From assembly GCA_001701075.1 (NCBI GenBank), contig DAAK01000133.1:14206-20272 (forward strand): 6,067 bases of DNA, written 5' to 3'. The notes under the pieces were generated by a model, which had not been told where the DNA came from, did not search any database, and saw only the letters and a program-made list of their open reading frames with translations. The stretch's first letter is position 1, and the number at the start of each line of letters is the position of its first letter. A program made the position numbers and the translations under genes. This document shows, in pieces, positions 1-6,067 of this stretch. This stretch comes from Bacteroidales bacterium GP3. GTDB taxonomy: Bacteria > Bacteroidota > Bacteroidia > Bacteroidales > Muribaculaceae.

Positions 1-962
1 TGAGTTGCAGAAGGCATTGCGATGTCATACTTCATAAGTGTCCAAGGACGCTTACCGCTATGATAAGGAAGATTTTCGTTGGCTGCGTACTCGCTGCAAC
101 GGCCACGGAAATATATCTTGTGTTCGAAAAGACGATCAAACTGCTCCTGAGTCATTCCTTCAGGGAAGAGGACGGTGCCTTCGCTGTCGCTCATCGACAT
201 CACCTTAGCGCCAAGAGAAATGAGTTTCTTTGCAGTATAGAGAGCCACGTTTCCAGAACCGGAGATAGCTACCTTCTTGCCCTTGATATCAATACCCTTT
301 GTAGCAAGCATGTTAAGAAGGAAATATACGTTGCCATAGCCGGTTGCTTCCGGACGCATAAGAGATCCGCCGAAATCAAGACCCTTACCGGTGAATGTAC
401 CGGTGAATTCACGCTGCATCTTCTTATACCAGCCAAACATATAGCCTACTTCACGGCCACCTACGCCTATGTCACCAGCGGGAACGTCGGTGTCGGCACC
501 GATGTGGCGGGAAAGCTCCTGCATGAAGGCCTGGCAGAAACGCATCACTTCCATGTCGCTCTTACCGCGTGGTGAGAAGTCGCTGCCACCCTTTGCGCCA
601 CCCATTGCGAGAGTGGTGAGGGAGTTCTTGAATGTCTGCTCAAAAGCAAGGAATTTCAGGATTGAAAGGTTTACTGAAGAGTGGAAACGGATACCACCTT
701 TGTACGGGCCAATGGCATTGTTATGCTGGATACGATATCCCATATTGGTGCGCACTTTGCCTTGGTCGTCGATCCAGGACACGCGGAAGCTATAGATGCG
801 GTCTGGAATACAGAGACGCTCGATGAGGTTTACATTCTCAAAAGCTGGATACTCGTTGTAGACATCCTCGATAGAACCTACAACCTCTTCTACTGCCTGC
901 AGATATTCCGGTTCGTTGGGGAATCTGCGTTCAAGTTCGGCAAGAAATTCTTGTGCTTTCAT
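1..962 (-). CDS. gdhA: Glutamate dehydrogenase, probably NADP-dependent (partial, C-terminus beyond window)
   Basis: Interconverts 2-oxoglutarate plus ammonia and glutamate in the cytoplasm, the main direct route of ammonia assimilation in many Bacteroidales. The 320 visible residues start at the ATG at 962-960 and run off the window edge; hexameric bacterial GDHs are about 445-450 residues, so roughly 125 are missing. Seen in the translation: substrate-binding GPYKGGIRFH (85-94, Lys88), GGAKGG with the probable catalytic Lys124, PAGDIGVGGRE (161-171) with the probable catalytic Asp164, RPEATGYG (203-210), and the Rossmann glycine motif SGSGNVA (234-240). The following stretch SDSEGTV (258-264) resembles the NADP-type E. 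coli enzyme (SDSSGTV) rather than the NAD-type clostridial enzyme, so NADP use is inferred from my memory of those sequences. The gene has its own upstream promoter and appears monocistronic as far as visible. The family assignment is secure; cofactor preference is less so. Confidence 0.96.
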   Translation of the reverse strand, partial: MKAQEFLAELERRFPNEPEYLQAVEEVVGSIEDVYNEYPAFENVNLIERLCIPDRIYSFRVSWIDDQGKVRTNMGYRIQHNNAIGPYKGGIRFHSSVNLSILKFLAFEQTFKNSLTTLAMGGAKGGSDFSPRGKSDMEVMRFCQAFMQELSRHIGADTDVPAGDIGVGGREVGYMFGWYKKMQREFTGTFTGKGLDFGGSLMRPEATGYGNVYFLLNMLATKGIDIKGKKVAISGSGNVALYTAKKLISLGAKVMSMSDSEGTVLFPEGMTQEQFDRLFEHKIYFRGRCSEYAANENLPYHSGKRPWTLMKYDIAMPSAT

Positions 963-1044
963 CTTTTTACCTTTATTGTTGTTATTGTATCTTGTTCCAA
1001 ATAGTGAAAAACGGCTGAAATCACCTTTTCCGATTATTTTCTCG

Positions 1045-1076
1045 CAAAGTTAGCAATTTTTTTTCACTCTTGCAAA
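1045..1076 (-). promoter_or_regulatory. Bacteroidota-type promoter of gdhA
   Basis: On the minus strand TTTG (1076-1073) is followed after 20 bases by TAACTTTG (1052-1045). This is an exact match to the Bacteroidota -33 TTTG and -7 TAnnTTTG boxes with a normal spacer. An A8 tract (1064-1057) lies inside the spacer. Transcription would start a few bases below 1045, giving a leader of roughly 75 bases before the ATG at 962. I see no clear hairpin or operator in that leader. Confidence 0.8.
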
Positions 1077-1144
1077 CTTTATAACATTTTTCTCAAAATT
1101 TCACATTAATTGCAACCATAAAGCATATCCATAAATGGAGATGA

Positions 1145-2692
1145 TTATGGAAGTATTGTGATGGAATCTGCAGTGAAAAACGGGAACTCAGGGATTATGA
1201 CCGCAGTGGCATAGGGTGGTCGTCGTTTGGAGTATCTTGTCACCTCAATTTTTCTCGGCTTTGCTTCTATTCTCTTTATTGGATAATGTCCATATACAAT
1301 GACCTCTCTCGGAGCCTCTCCTTTGGGAGGAAGCTTCAGAGTCACATTGAAATGTCCTGGAGCATATTTCTCTACCTTCTCACTGTCCAGACCCGATGTG
1401 GGTTTTAGTTTCAATGTTTTTCCTTTTCTTACATGCTTGAAATCCTTCATCAGAGAATGATGGATATCATTGTCAAACTGACCCAATATATCTTCAAAAT
1501 ATTTTGCTCTCAACGGAAATCCCAATGTCATCACGCGTGTGCGGTCAAGATACACACTTCCATCTTTCGATTCAGAATGTAGACGGCCAATCTCGTCGTA
1601 TTGGCGCCTGACATCCTCTATCCCAATCGCCATAAGGCCCCAGAAAGCCACTACAGCTAAAGAAAACAAAGTGTTCAGAAACGCACAGAATCTATGTCGT
1701 GGAAGCAACCTGAGTATAAGTATGGCTGCAAATAGGTTTGCCCCAAACAGTTGACGGTTGGAATATACTCCTATGATGGCATTGAATGCAAGGAGCGACA
1801 ACATTGCGGTAGTCAGCACTCCATTTGGAATCCCATCTTCTCCTATCTTGAAGGAAAACAGTTTCTGATACCCATGTGATGCCTTGACAAAAATGACAGT
1901 GATGAGCAAAACGATTATTGCCGGAACGGAATATGACGCAATCAGCAATTGATCGAACAGTGGCATCATCTCCCCCGAGGTTCTGCTGATTGTGGAGGGA
2001 GCAAAGCAATTAGAGGCTGTCCCTATCACATACCCTGCCAACATCCAGCTCCTTCTCCAGTCAAAACGGCAATATGAATATCTTCTGCTTTTGTTGAGTT
2101 GCACTATCCACCATATCCCGACACCAAAGCATACACCTATGGAGACGGATTCCTGCCAGTTCCCGACAATTATTCCGGCCAATGACATTATGACTGTCAT
2201 CAACCACGATGGAGGGAAACGCCTGAAGAAAACTGAAAGCCAAACCAAGTTAGCAAGCATACCCCAGATATATCCTATTTGGCAAGTAGGCATCATCTTG
2301 GTGATGAAACAAAGCACCGCCATGCAGATGGCAGAAAGAATTCCTGCAGAATTTTGACTTATCTTGACCAAACCAATTCGAGCCAACATAATGGCAAAGA
2401 GGGTATAGACAAGAGCATTGACAACGGCAAAAACCTGTTGGCCCCAACAGGCGTTGAAGAGCTGAACCAGAGAATGGGCCACAAAACGCCCGTTGACGTG
2501 AATATAATGTGTAAATTGAGATTCAAAAAAAGCTTTCACTGAACATATGTAGCCCCACGACTGCCATATTTCACCCTTCATCATATATTTATAATCCAGA
2601 TCGTCGCCAAGCCATACGACATTAGCCGACATCCACCAGACGACAGCACAAAGCAAACAGAGAAATATTGATGATAAGGCAGTCTGCTTCAT
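1145..2692 (-). CDS. Polytopic membrane protein, DUF6056-like
   Basis: A 515-residue integral membrane protein with no assigned reaction. About eleven hydrophobic segments are visible, near residues 5-24, 84-107, 115-132, 138-156, 162-178, 182-198, 214-232, 250-270, 290-310, 314-330 and 337-358. A soluble basic tail follows (about 360-515). The loop after the first segment carries acidic GDDLDY (29-34), followed by HVNGRFVAH (65-73); GNWQES (177-182) and NRQLF (312-316) are further polar motifs between membrane segments. The acidic first loop and many-segment layout resemble DUF6056 proteins and, more loosely, GT-C type glycosyltransferases that use lipid-linked sugars; a glycosyl-transfer role is inference only. 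The ATG at 2692 lies 11 bases after the apbE stop, with no promoter between, so the two are probably one operon. No clear terminator follows the stop at 1145, so some read-through toward gdhA is possible. The membrane-protein call is firm; the family name is from memory. Confidence 0.85.
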   Translation of the reverse strand: MKQTALSSIFLCLLCAVVWWMSANVVWLGDDLDYKYMMKGEIWQSWGYICSVKAFFESQFTHYIHVNGRFVAHSLVQLFNACWGQQVFAVVNALVYTLFAIMLARIGLVKISQNSAGILSAICMAVLCFITKMMPTCQIGYIWGMLANLVWLSVFFRRFPPSWLMTVIMSLAGIIVGNWQESVSIGVCFGVGIWWIVQLNKSRRYSYCRFDWRRSWMLAGYVIGTASNCFAPSTISRTSGEMMPLFDQLLIASYSVPAIIVLLITVIFVKASHGYQKLFSFKIGEDGIPNGVLTTAMLSLLAFNAIIGVYSNRQLFGANLFAAILILRLLPRHRFCAFLNTLFSLAVVAFWGLMAIGIEDVRRQYDEIGRLHSESKDGSVYLDRTRVMTLGFPLRAKYFEDILGQFDNDIHHSLMKDFKHVRKGKTLKLKPTSGLDSEKVEKYAPGHFNVTLKLPPKGEAPREVIVYGHYPIKRIEAKPRKIEVTRYSKRRPPYATAVIIPEFPFFTADSITILP

Positions 2693-2703
2693 TTTTAAGG
2701 GAC

Positions 2704-3747
2704 TTAATGTTGCTTCACCATATGCTCTTTCATCTTTTCATTGACCAGGACATCTCCAGAGTAAAGGATAAATGCTCCGGCAAGATCCTTTTCAAGCAGC
2801 AGAGCCATAGCATCAGCCGACCCCATGACCATGCATGCCGTGGCAAGTGCATCGGCTTCCATGCAGGTCGGAGCTATCACAGATGCACTGAGGACATCGG
2901 TCTTGACAGGATAACCGGTCTTCGGAGAAATGGTATGCCCGAAGGTGTGCCCGGATGCCGAGTGATAGTTTCTGTAGTTGCCGGAAGTGGCGAGAGCCTC
3001 GTCATTGAGCTCGATTATCAACCGGTCTTTGAAAGTAGGTGTGTCTTCATTCTTGAAAACCTCCTTCAGATACTCTTCGTCGGGAGTCTCAATCAGGATT
3101 CTCCATTTCTTTCCCTCCGGATTGTGACCACGGCAAACTATTTCCCCACCGATTTCAAACATAAGGTCGTTGCATCCTTTATCTTGAAGCACTTGCGAGG
3201 CGACATCTACCCCATACCCTTTTGCTATGGCAGAGAAATTGAAAGCCATCTGAGGAGTTGATTTATACAGTATTCCATCTTCTATCCGCGTCATATCTAT
3301 TCCTACTGATGGAAGCAGCGATTCCACCAATTCGGGGTCAGCCTTGGGTTCATGATTCTCGCCAAAGCCCCAAGCCTCGATGAGAGGTGAGAGAGTTGGA
3401 TCAAACATTCCATTGGTTTCCTTATTCACGCTCAACGACATTTCATATACATTTTTTATATGGCTGTCGACAGGACCGCTTTCATGCTTATTGATATAAG
3501 AGATAAGGGAATTTTCATCGAAAATTGAAAGGCTGTTTTCTACTGATTTCAGGGAGTCTATGGCCTCAGAGAGAGCCTCGCTTTCACCGTAATAGGTAAC
3601 GTGCCAGACGGTGTTCCAAATCATGCCTTGGTTTTTCTGCCACGATTTATCATTGATGCATCCCGAAAGAGGGGCAACAATAATGATTATCGTCAGAATA
3701 TAAACAATCTCCTTAAGAATCCTCTTTTTACCTTTTAGCATACTCAT
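2704..3747 (-). CDS. apbE: FAD:protein FMN transferase, ApbE family lipoprotein
   Basis: ApbE enzymes cleave FAD and attach FMN covalently to a Thr/Ser in exported or membrane flavoproteins, such as Nqr and Rnf subunits or FMN-binding-domain proteins. The 347 residues match the usual size. The N-terminus is basic and then hydrophobic, ending in lipobox LSGC (27-30), so the mature protein should be lipid-anchored at Cys30 outside the cytoplasm. Family motifs: AIAKGYGVD (173-181), GGE (200-202), ATSGNY (253-258), HTISPKTGYP (271-280) and CMEADALATA (295-304). Asp299 and Thr303 of the last motif correspond to the metal-binding residues of characterised family members. Ser274 stands where many homologues have Asp or Asn in the HT-I-x-P motif. 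ATG at 3747 is taken as start; Met3 (3741) is an alternative and changes little. It has its own promoter and precedes the DUF6056-like gene by 11 bases. No flavinylation substrate is encoded in the window, so its target is unknown. Confidence 0.95.
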   Translation of the reverse strand: MSMLKGKKRILKEIVYILTIIIIVAPLSGCINDKSWQKNQGMIWNTVWHVTYYGESEALSEAIDSLKSVENSLSIFDENSLISYINKHESGPVDSHIKNVYEMSLSVNKETNGMFDPTLSPLIEAWGFGENHEPKADPELVESLLPSVGIDMTRIEDGILYKSTPQMAFNFSAIAKGYGVDVASQVLQDKGCNDLMFEIGGEIVCRGHNPEGKKWRILIETPDEEYLKEVFKNEDTPTFKDRLIIELNDEALATSGNYRNYHSASGHTFGHTISPKTGYPVKTDVLSASVIAPTCMEADALATACMVMGSADAMALLLEKDLAGAFILYSGDVLVNEKMKEHMVKQH

Positions 3748-3771
3748 TTATAGAATATTTAAATGAAAACG

Positions 3772-3803
3772 CAAAGTTAAGCATTTTTTTTGACACTAAC
3801 TAA
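3772..3803 (-). promoter_or_regulatory. Bacteroidota-type promoter of apbE and the membrane-protein gene
   Basis: On the minus strand TAACTTTG (3779-3772) is an exact -7 TAnnTTTG box. Twenty bases upstream lies TTAG (3803-3800), a three-of-four match to the -33 TTTG box. An A8 tract (3791-3784) lies inside the spacer, as in the gdhA promoter. The leader to the ATG at 3747 would be only about 20 bases, leaving little room for a regulatory RNA. The weaker -33 box lowers confidence. Confidence 0.65.
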
Positions 3804-3840
3804 TAATTATTTGGCAAAAAGGAATTATAAAAGAGAAAGA

Positions 3841-3874
3841 GACGTTCGCCCCTGCAAACCCGGGAGCGAACGTC
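3841..3874 (-). terminator. Hairpin terminator after the beta-barrel gene
   Basis: A perfect 9-bp inverted repeat, GACGTTCGC (3841-3849) and GCGAACGTC (3866-3874), can be extended by an inner CCC/GGG pairing with one bulged A. On the minus strand the hairpin begins about 20 bases past the barrel stop codon (3894) and is followed by the T-rich stretch TCTTTCTCTTTTAT. This fits factor-independent termination of the upstream pair, just before the apbE promoter. The U-tract is imperfect, so it could alternatively be an mRNA-stabilising hairpin or a dispersed palindrome. Confidence 0.75.
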
Positions 3875-3893
3875 GTTAAAAAAATTATATCAG

Positions 3894-4799
3894 TTAAAAT
3901 CGATAGACGAGTGAGGCGGCAAGAGAGAGACGGGAAAGTTTTGACGTGGAGAGGTAGCTCGACAAAGGTTTCACTTTTTGGCCTTCTGCCACAAGATACG
4001 TCATCGGAGCATCGGATGCATCGAAAGAAACAATGTCATAGTTACGGGCTTTGAAAATATCAGTCATACTATCTTCGTATCTCAGCGACACATCCACAGC
4101 CAACGGACCCCAAATGCAGAACTCAACACCAACACCTGCCATGAAAGAAGGTGTAAACGTATTCAACTCCGGTTTGGACATCCCTTCATCACTCAAGGTG
4201 CTCTCACCAAACATATTCATATAAGAAGCATCTATCAAAAGGTCGCCATATTGCGGATATACTCCATAGCTGAAAACATTGCCACTGATCTCAGTCACCT
4301 TCGGTGAAAAATTAAAACCGAACTTATAGCCAAGCAAAGCGTGGAAACTAACCATCCTATTCAACTGAAAACGATAGTTCAGATAAAGAGGCATCGTAAT
4401 CCTCTCCGTCTTGATTTTCTGATGCACACCATCAAGTTCATAATATCGGATATATGTTTCTTGGTCCATATCTGCCTCTGCAGGTGCATTATAGTGATAA
4501 TCAAGTGCAAGAACATCAGCTTTCAAAGAAATGGAACCGTATCCTAAACCGGCGTTCAGTTCAAGAGAATGGCGTTTCTGCTGCCAGATAGCACAACCGA
4601 ACTCAACTCCGAAGTCGGAAGAAGAGGATTTCGAAGTCATTCCGGGAAAATTGTAATCTGTAGATAGACTGTTTCCCATCCCCATATCTGCCGTAGCCTT
4701 GACCGAGAACTTGTCATTGCCCACGTTTTGTGCTGAGGCAATCAAGGCCGGAATCACTACCATTGCCATGGCAACATATCTTATATATTTAGTTATCAT
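3894..4799 (-). CDS. Outer-membrane beta-barrel protein
   Basis: A 301-residue predicted outer-membrane protein. A signal peptide is visible: basic start, hydrophobic core VAMAMVVIPALI (9-20) and cleavage site ASA|Q after residue 23. The mature part alternates polar and hydrophobic residues in strand-like stretches rich in aromatic and Gly residues (for example LELNAGLGYGSISL 79-92 and YLNYRFQL 139-146). It ends in SLAASLVYRF, whose C-terminal Phe is the usual signal for the outer-membrane assembly (BAM) machinery. It resembles the generic Bacteroidota outer-membrane beta-barrel (porin-like) families; no substrate can be assigned. The frame is open further upstream to an ATG at 4853, but that start would place 18 charged residues before the signal peptide and overlap the upstream gene. 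The ATG at 4799 has AAGGA five bases before it and is preferred. It follows the Ig-repeat gene by 8 bases, implying co-transcription and possibly a shared envelope role. Confidence 0.85.
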   Translation of the reverse strand: MITKYIRYVAMAMVVIPALIASAQNVGNDKFSVKATADMGMGNSLSTDYNFPGMTSKSSSSDFGVEFGCAIWQQKRHSLELNAGLGYGSISLKADVLALDYHYNAPAEADMDQETYIRYYELDGVHQKIKTERITMPLYLNYRFQLNRMVSFHALLGYKFGFNFSPKVTEISGNVFSYGVYPQYGDLLIDASYMNMFGESTLSDEGMSKPELNTFTPSFMAGVGVEFCIWGPLAVDVSLRYEDSMTDIFKARNYDIVSFDASDAPMTYLVAEGQKVKPLSSYLSTSKLSRLSLAASLVYRF

Positions 4800-4810
4800 G
4801 ATTTTCCTTA
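4800..4810 (-). promoter_or_regulatory. Ribosome binding site deciding the barrel start, overlapping the upstream stop
   Basis: Minus-strand TAAGGAAAATC directly precedes the ATG at 4799. AAGGA (4809-4805) overlaps the TAA stop (4810-4808) of the Ig-repeat gene, with 5 bases between it and the ATG. It supports the 4799 start over the longer 4853 frame and suggests translational coupling of the two genes. Such Shine-Dalgarno-like sites are not the rule in Bacteroidota. Confidence 0.65.
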
Positions 4811-6067
4811 TTTTCGAACTATTATTTTCTTTGTCATCATCTTTCCTCCGCAACTTACAGCCACCATATATGCTCCCTTTGAAAAACGAGAAAGTTCAAT
4901 TTCCTCATTACCTTGGAATTCGTTGCAATATACCATTGCACCGGTCAATGAATAGATAGCTATTTTGCCCTTTTCTGAATCATCTGTAGATATTATCAGA
5001 GTGGATGGAGTGACCTTTATCCAGTCATTGTATCCCAAGACAGCAACCACAGATGATTCGTTACCCTTAGTGCCATATCCATAGATGGAAGCATCGAAGC
5101 ATACCTCCTCGCTTCCGTCGAGATGGCGGAGGTTGCTATTGAGGAGCATACCATCTTTTTCAAGGACTGTGAATACCCAGAAATCATTAGATGGGTCATT
5201 GTAAATTTCGGGAGCAGTATGGCAATAACGCAAGTCCGTTTCGGCGATGACAGTCGCATTGCCTTGTGCATCATTATAGCCGAACACATAACGATAGCCA
5301 AGTGCTTCGAGTTCGGAGTCAGTCATATCCATCATGACGATAAATGTACAAGTAGTTCCGTTCCCTTTTCTGAGAAGTTGTTTAGGAGTCAATGGACGTT
5401 CAATTACCTTTACAAAGCAGGAGGCTGTCTTGCCGTTGGCGCTGGTCGCAGTGATTGTGGCGGTGCCTTCCTTAATGCCTGTCACATTGCCTTCGGGATC
5501 CACAGTTGCTACTTTCTTGTCGGATGTGGTCCAAGTTACAATCTTGTCGGTAGCATCAGCTGGGGTGATTGTCGCTGTCAGGGTGGCTGTTTCGCCTTCG
5601 GTCAGGCTTAATTCAGTTTTATCGAGAGTAATCGATGTCACTTCGATGATTTCCGGGGTCTTTGCGGTCACTATGACGGTGCAGGTGGCGGTTTTGCCGT
5701 TGACGCTGGTCGCTGTGATTGTAGCGGTGCCAGCTTTGAGTGCTGTCACTTTGCCGGTGGCATCGACAATGGCGACTGTTGCATCGCTTGAAGTCCAAGT
5801 TACGGTCTTGTCAGTAGCATTTTCGGGAGTGATTGTGGCAGTCAGAGTGGCAGTTTCGCCTTCGGTCAGACTCAATTCAGTTTTGTCGAGAGTGATTGAT
5901 GTCACTTCTATGATTTCGGGGGTCTTTGCTGTCACTGTCACAGCGCAAGTAGCTGTCTTGCCGTTGGAGGATGTCGCGGTGATGATGGCGGTGCCAGCTT
6001 TGAGGGCGCTCACTTTGCCGGTGGCATCTACTGTGGCGACTGTTGCATCGCTTGAAGTCCAAGTTAC
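4808..6067 (-). CDS. Secreted Ig-like (Big_2) repeat protein with T9SS type A-like sorting tail (partial, N-terminus beyond window)
   Basis: The 419 visible residues are the C-terminal part; the frame is open to the window edge, so the start and any signal peptide are not seen. Numbering from the edge, residues 1-48 are the end of one Ig-like domain, about 54-136 a complete one and about 142-222 another. Each complete domain has the Big_2 pattern: SITLDKTELSLTEGETATL, then VTWTSSD, VDATGKVTALKAGTATITATS, and one Cys (41, 129, 217). Residues about 225-345 (from LTPKQLLRKGNG) form a region I do not recognise. Residues about 350-419 look like a T9SS type A sorting domain: IAIYSLTGAMVY, IELSRFSKGAYMVAV, and a basic KKIIVRK end. 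The protein is therefore probably exported across the outer membrane and surface-attached or released. Ig-like arrays usually act as stalks or adhesion modules; binding partner unknown. A barrel gene follows 8 bases downstream. The GTG at 6013 is an internal Val codon, not a start. Confidence 0.88.
   Translation of the reverse strand, partial: VTWTSSDATVATVDATGKVSALKAGTAIITATSSNGKTATCAVTVTAKTPEIIEVTSITLDKTELSLTEGETATLTATITPENATDKTVTWTSSDATVAIVDATGKVTALKAGTATITATSVNGKTATCTVIVTAKTPEIIEVTSITLDKTELSLTEGETATLTATITPADATDKIVTWTTSDKKVATVDPEGNVTGIKEGTATITATSANGKTASCFVKVIERPLTPKQLLRKGNGTTCTFIVMMDMTDSELEALGYRYVFGYNDAQGNATVIAETDLRYCHTAPEIYNDPSNDFWVFTVLEKDGMLLNSNLRHLDGSEEVCFDASIYGYGTKGNESSVVAVLGYNDWIKVTPSTLIISTDDSEKGKIAIYSLTGAMVYCNEFQGNEEIELSRFSKGAYMVAVSCGGKMMTKKIIVRK
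4811..5020 (-). other. T9SS type A-like C-terminal sorting domain (part of the Ig-repeat protein)
   Basis: The last 70 residues (350-419 of the visible protein) carry the typical order of this domain. A short strand (TLIISTD) leads to IAIYSLTGAMVY, matching the family pattern of a strand with a Gly-containing turn. IELSRFSKGAYMVAV follows, matching the conserved leucine-rich, then Gly-x-Tyr, then strand pattern, and a lysine-rich last strand ends the protein. In the family this domain directs passage through the T9SS outer-membrane channel and is usually removed on attachment to lipopolysaccharide. Recognition is by pattern only; the secretion genes themselves are not in the window. Confidence 0.75.
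5540..5803 (-). repeat. 264-bp tandem repeat unit encoding one Ig-like period (88 residues)
   Basis: This unit has the same length and phase as the next unit upstream (5804-6067). By hand count about 43 of 264 bases and 9 of 88 residues differ between the two. The stretch GCATCGCTTGAAGTCCAAG recurs exactly 264 bases apart (from 5781 and from 6045). A third, more diverged partial copy continues to about 5402, where the array ends and the unrecognised region begins. Confidence 0.9.
5804..6067 (-). repeat. 264-bp tandem repeat unit encoding one Ig-like period (window edge)
   Basis: Second complete copy of the 264-bp period. It ends exactly at the window edge in the same phase, with the codons for VTWTSSD. 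The array therefore very likely continues upstream, outside the window, with at least one more Ig-like domain to complete the truncated first one. The copies are about 84% identical in DNA and about 90% in protein by hand count. Confidence 0.88.

Noticed and set aside
60..1004. Several overlapping plus-strand open frames antisense to gdhA, the longest 171 codons.
   Set aside because: They lie opposite a clear glutamate dehydrogenase with all its motifs, have no recognisable protein features, and follow from codon bias on the other strand.
1116..1150. Small inverted repeat CCATAA/TTATGG near the stop of the DUF6056-like gene as a terminator.
   Set aside because: Only 6 AT-rich base pairs with a 10-base loop, no following T-run, and a second CCATAA copy nearby. 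It is too weak to call.
1382..1402. TSG in the C-terminal part of the membrane protein (residues 432-434) as a flavinylation site for the neighbouring ApbE.
   Set aside because: ApbE targets carry a D-x-x-(S/T)-G-A-(S/T)-like motif. This stretch, KPTSGLDS, lacks the Asp and the Ala-Thr/Ser, and there is no FMN-binding domain around it.
2668..3261. A 197-codon plus-strand open frame opposite apbE.
   Set aside because: It is antisense to conserved ApbE motifs, has no promoter or ribosome site, and its translation resembles no protein family.
4800..4853. A longer N-terminus for the barrel protein, starting at 4853.
   Set aside because: It would add 18 mostly charged residues before a good signal peptide and overlap the upstream coding end. 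The ATG at 4799 has a ribosome site at the right distance.
5402..6067. The regular 264-bp repeats as a CRISPR array or intergenic satellite.
   Set aside because: The repeats are continuous, in frame, and encode Ig-like domains with mainly conservative differences; there are no spacers.

Overview
The window reads as a piece of a Bacteroidota chromosome, most likely Bacteroidales. Supporting signs are two promoters of the Bacteroidota type (TTTG-like -33 box and TAnnTTTG -7 box), a lipoprotein-type ApbE, a DUF6056-like membrane protein, a secreted protein that appears to end in a type IX secretion (T9SS) sorting domain, and few strong Shine-Dalgarno sites. Genus cannot be fixed from this sequence. 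All five genes lie on the minus strand, so transcription runs from high to low coordinates.

Layout in transcription order: (1) 6067-4808, the C-terminal 419 residues of a secreted protein with tandem bacterial Ig-like (Big_2) repeats, a middle region I do not recognise, and a T9SS type A-like tail; its N-terminus lies outside the window. (2) 4799-3894, a 301-residue outer-membrane beta-barrel protein starting 8 bases after gene 1 stops, with a GC-rich hairpin terminator behind it (3841-3874). (3) 3747-2704, an ApbE-family FAD:protein FMN transferase lipoprotein with its own promoter. (4) 2692-1145, a polytopic membrane protein resembling DUF6056, 11 bases after apbE and so probably co-transcribed with it. 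(5) 962-1, the N-terminal 320 residues of a hexameric-type glutamate dehydrogenase (gdhA), with its own promoter; its C-terminus lies outside the window.

The genes form three transcription units: a surface/envelope pair, an apbE plus membrane-protein pair, and gdhA for ammonia assimilation. No gap exceeds 300 bases. I see no tRNA, rRNA, CRISPR array, insertion sequence or phage gene. Nothing here is clearly a new system. The points most worth following up are the adjacent T9SS cargo and barrel, the unrecognised middle region of that cargo, the apbE/DUF6056-like pairing, and the closely similar promoters of apbE and gdhA.
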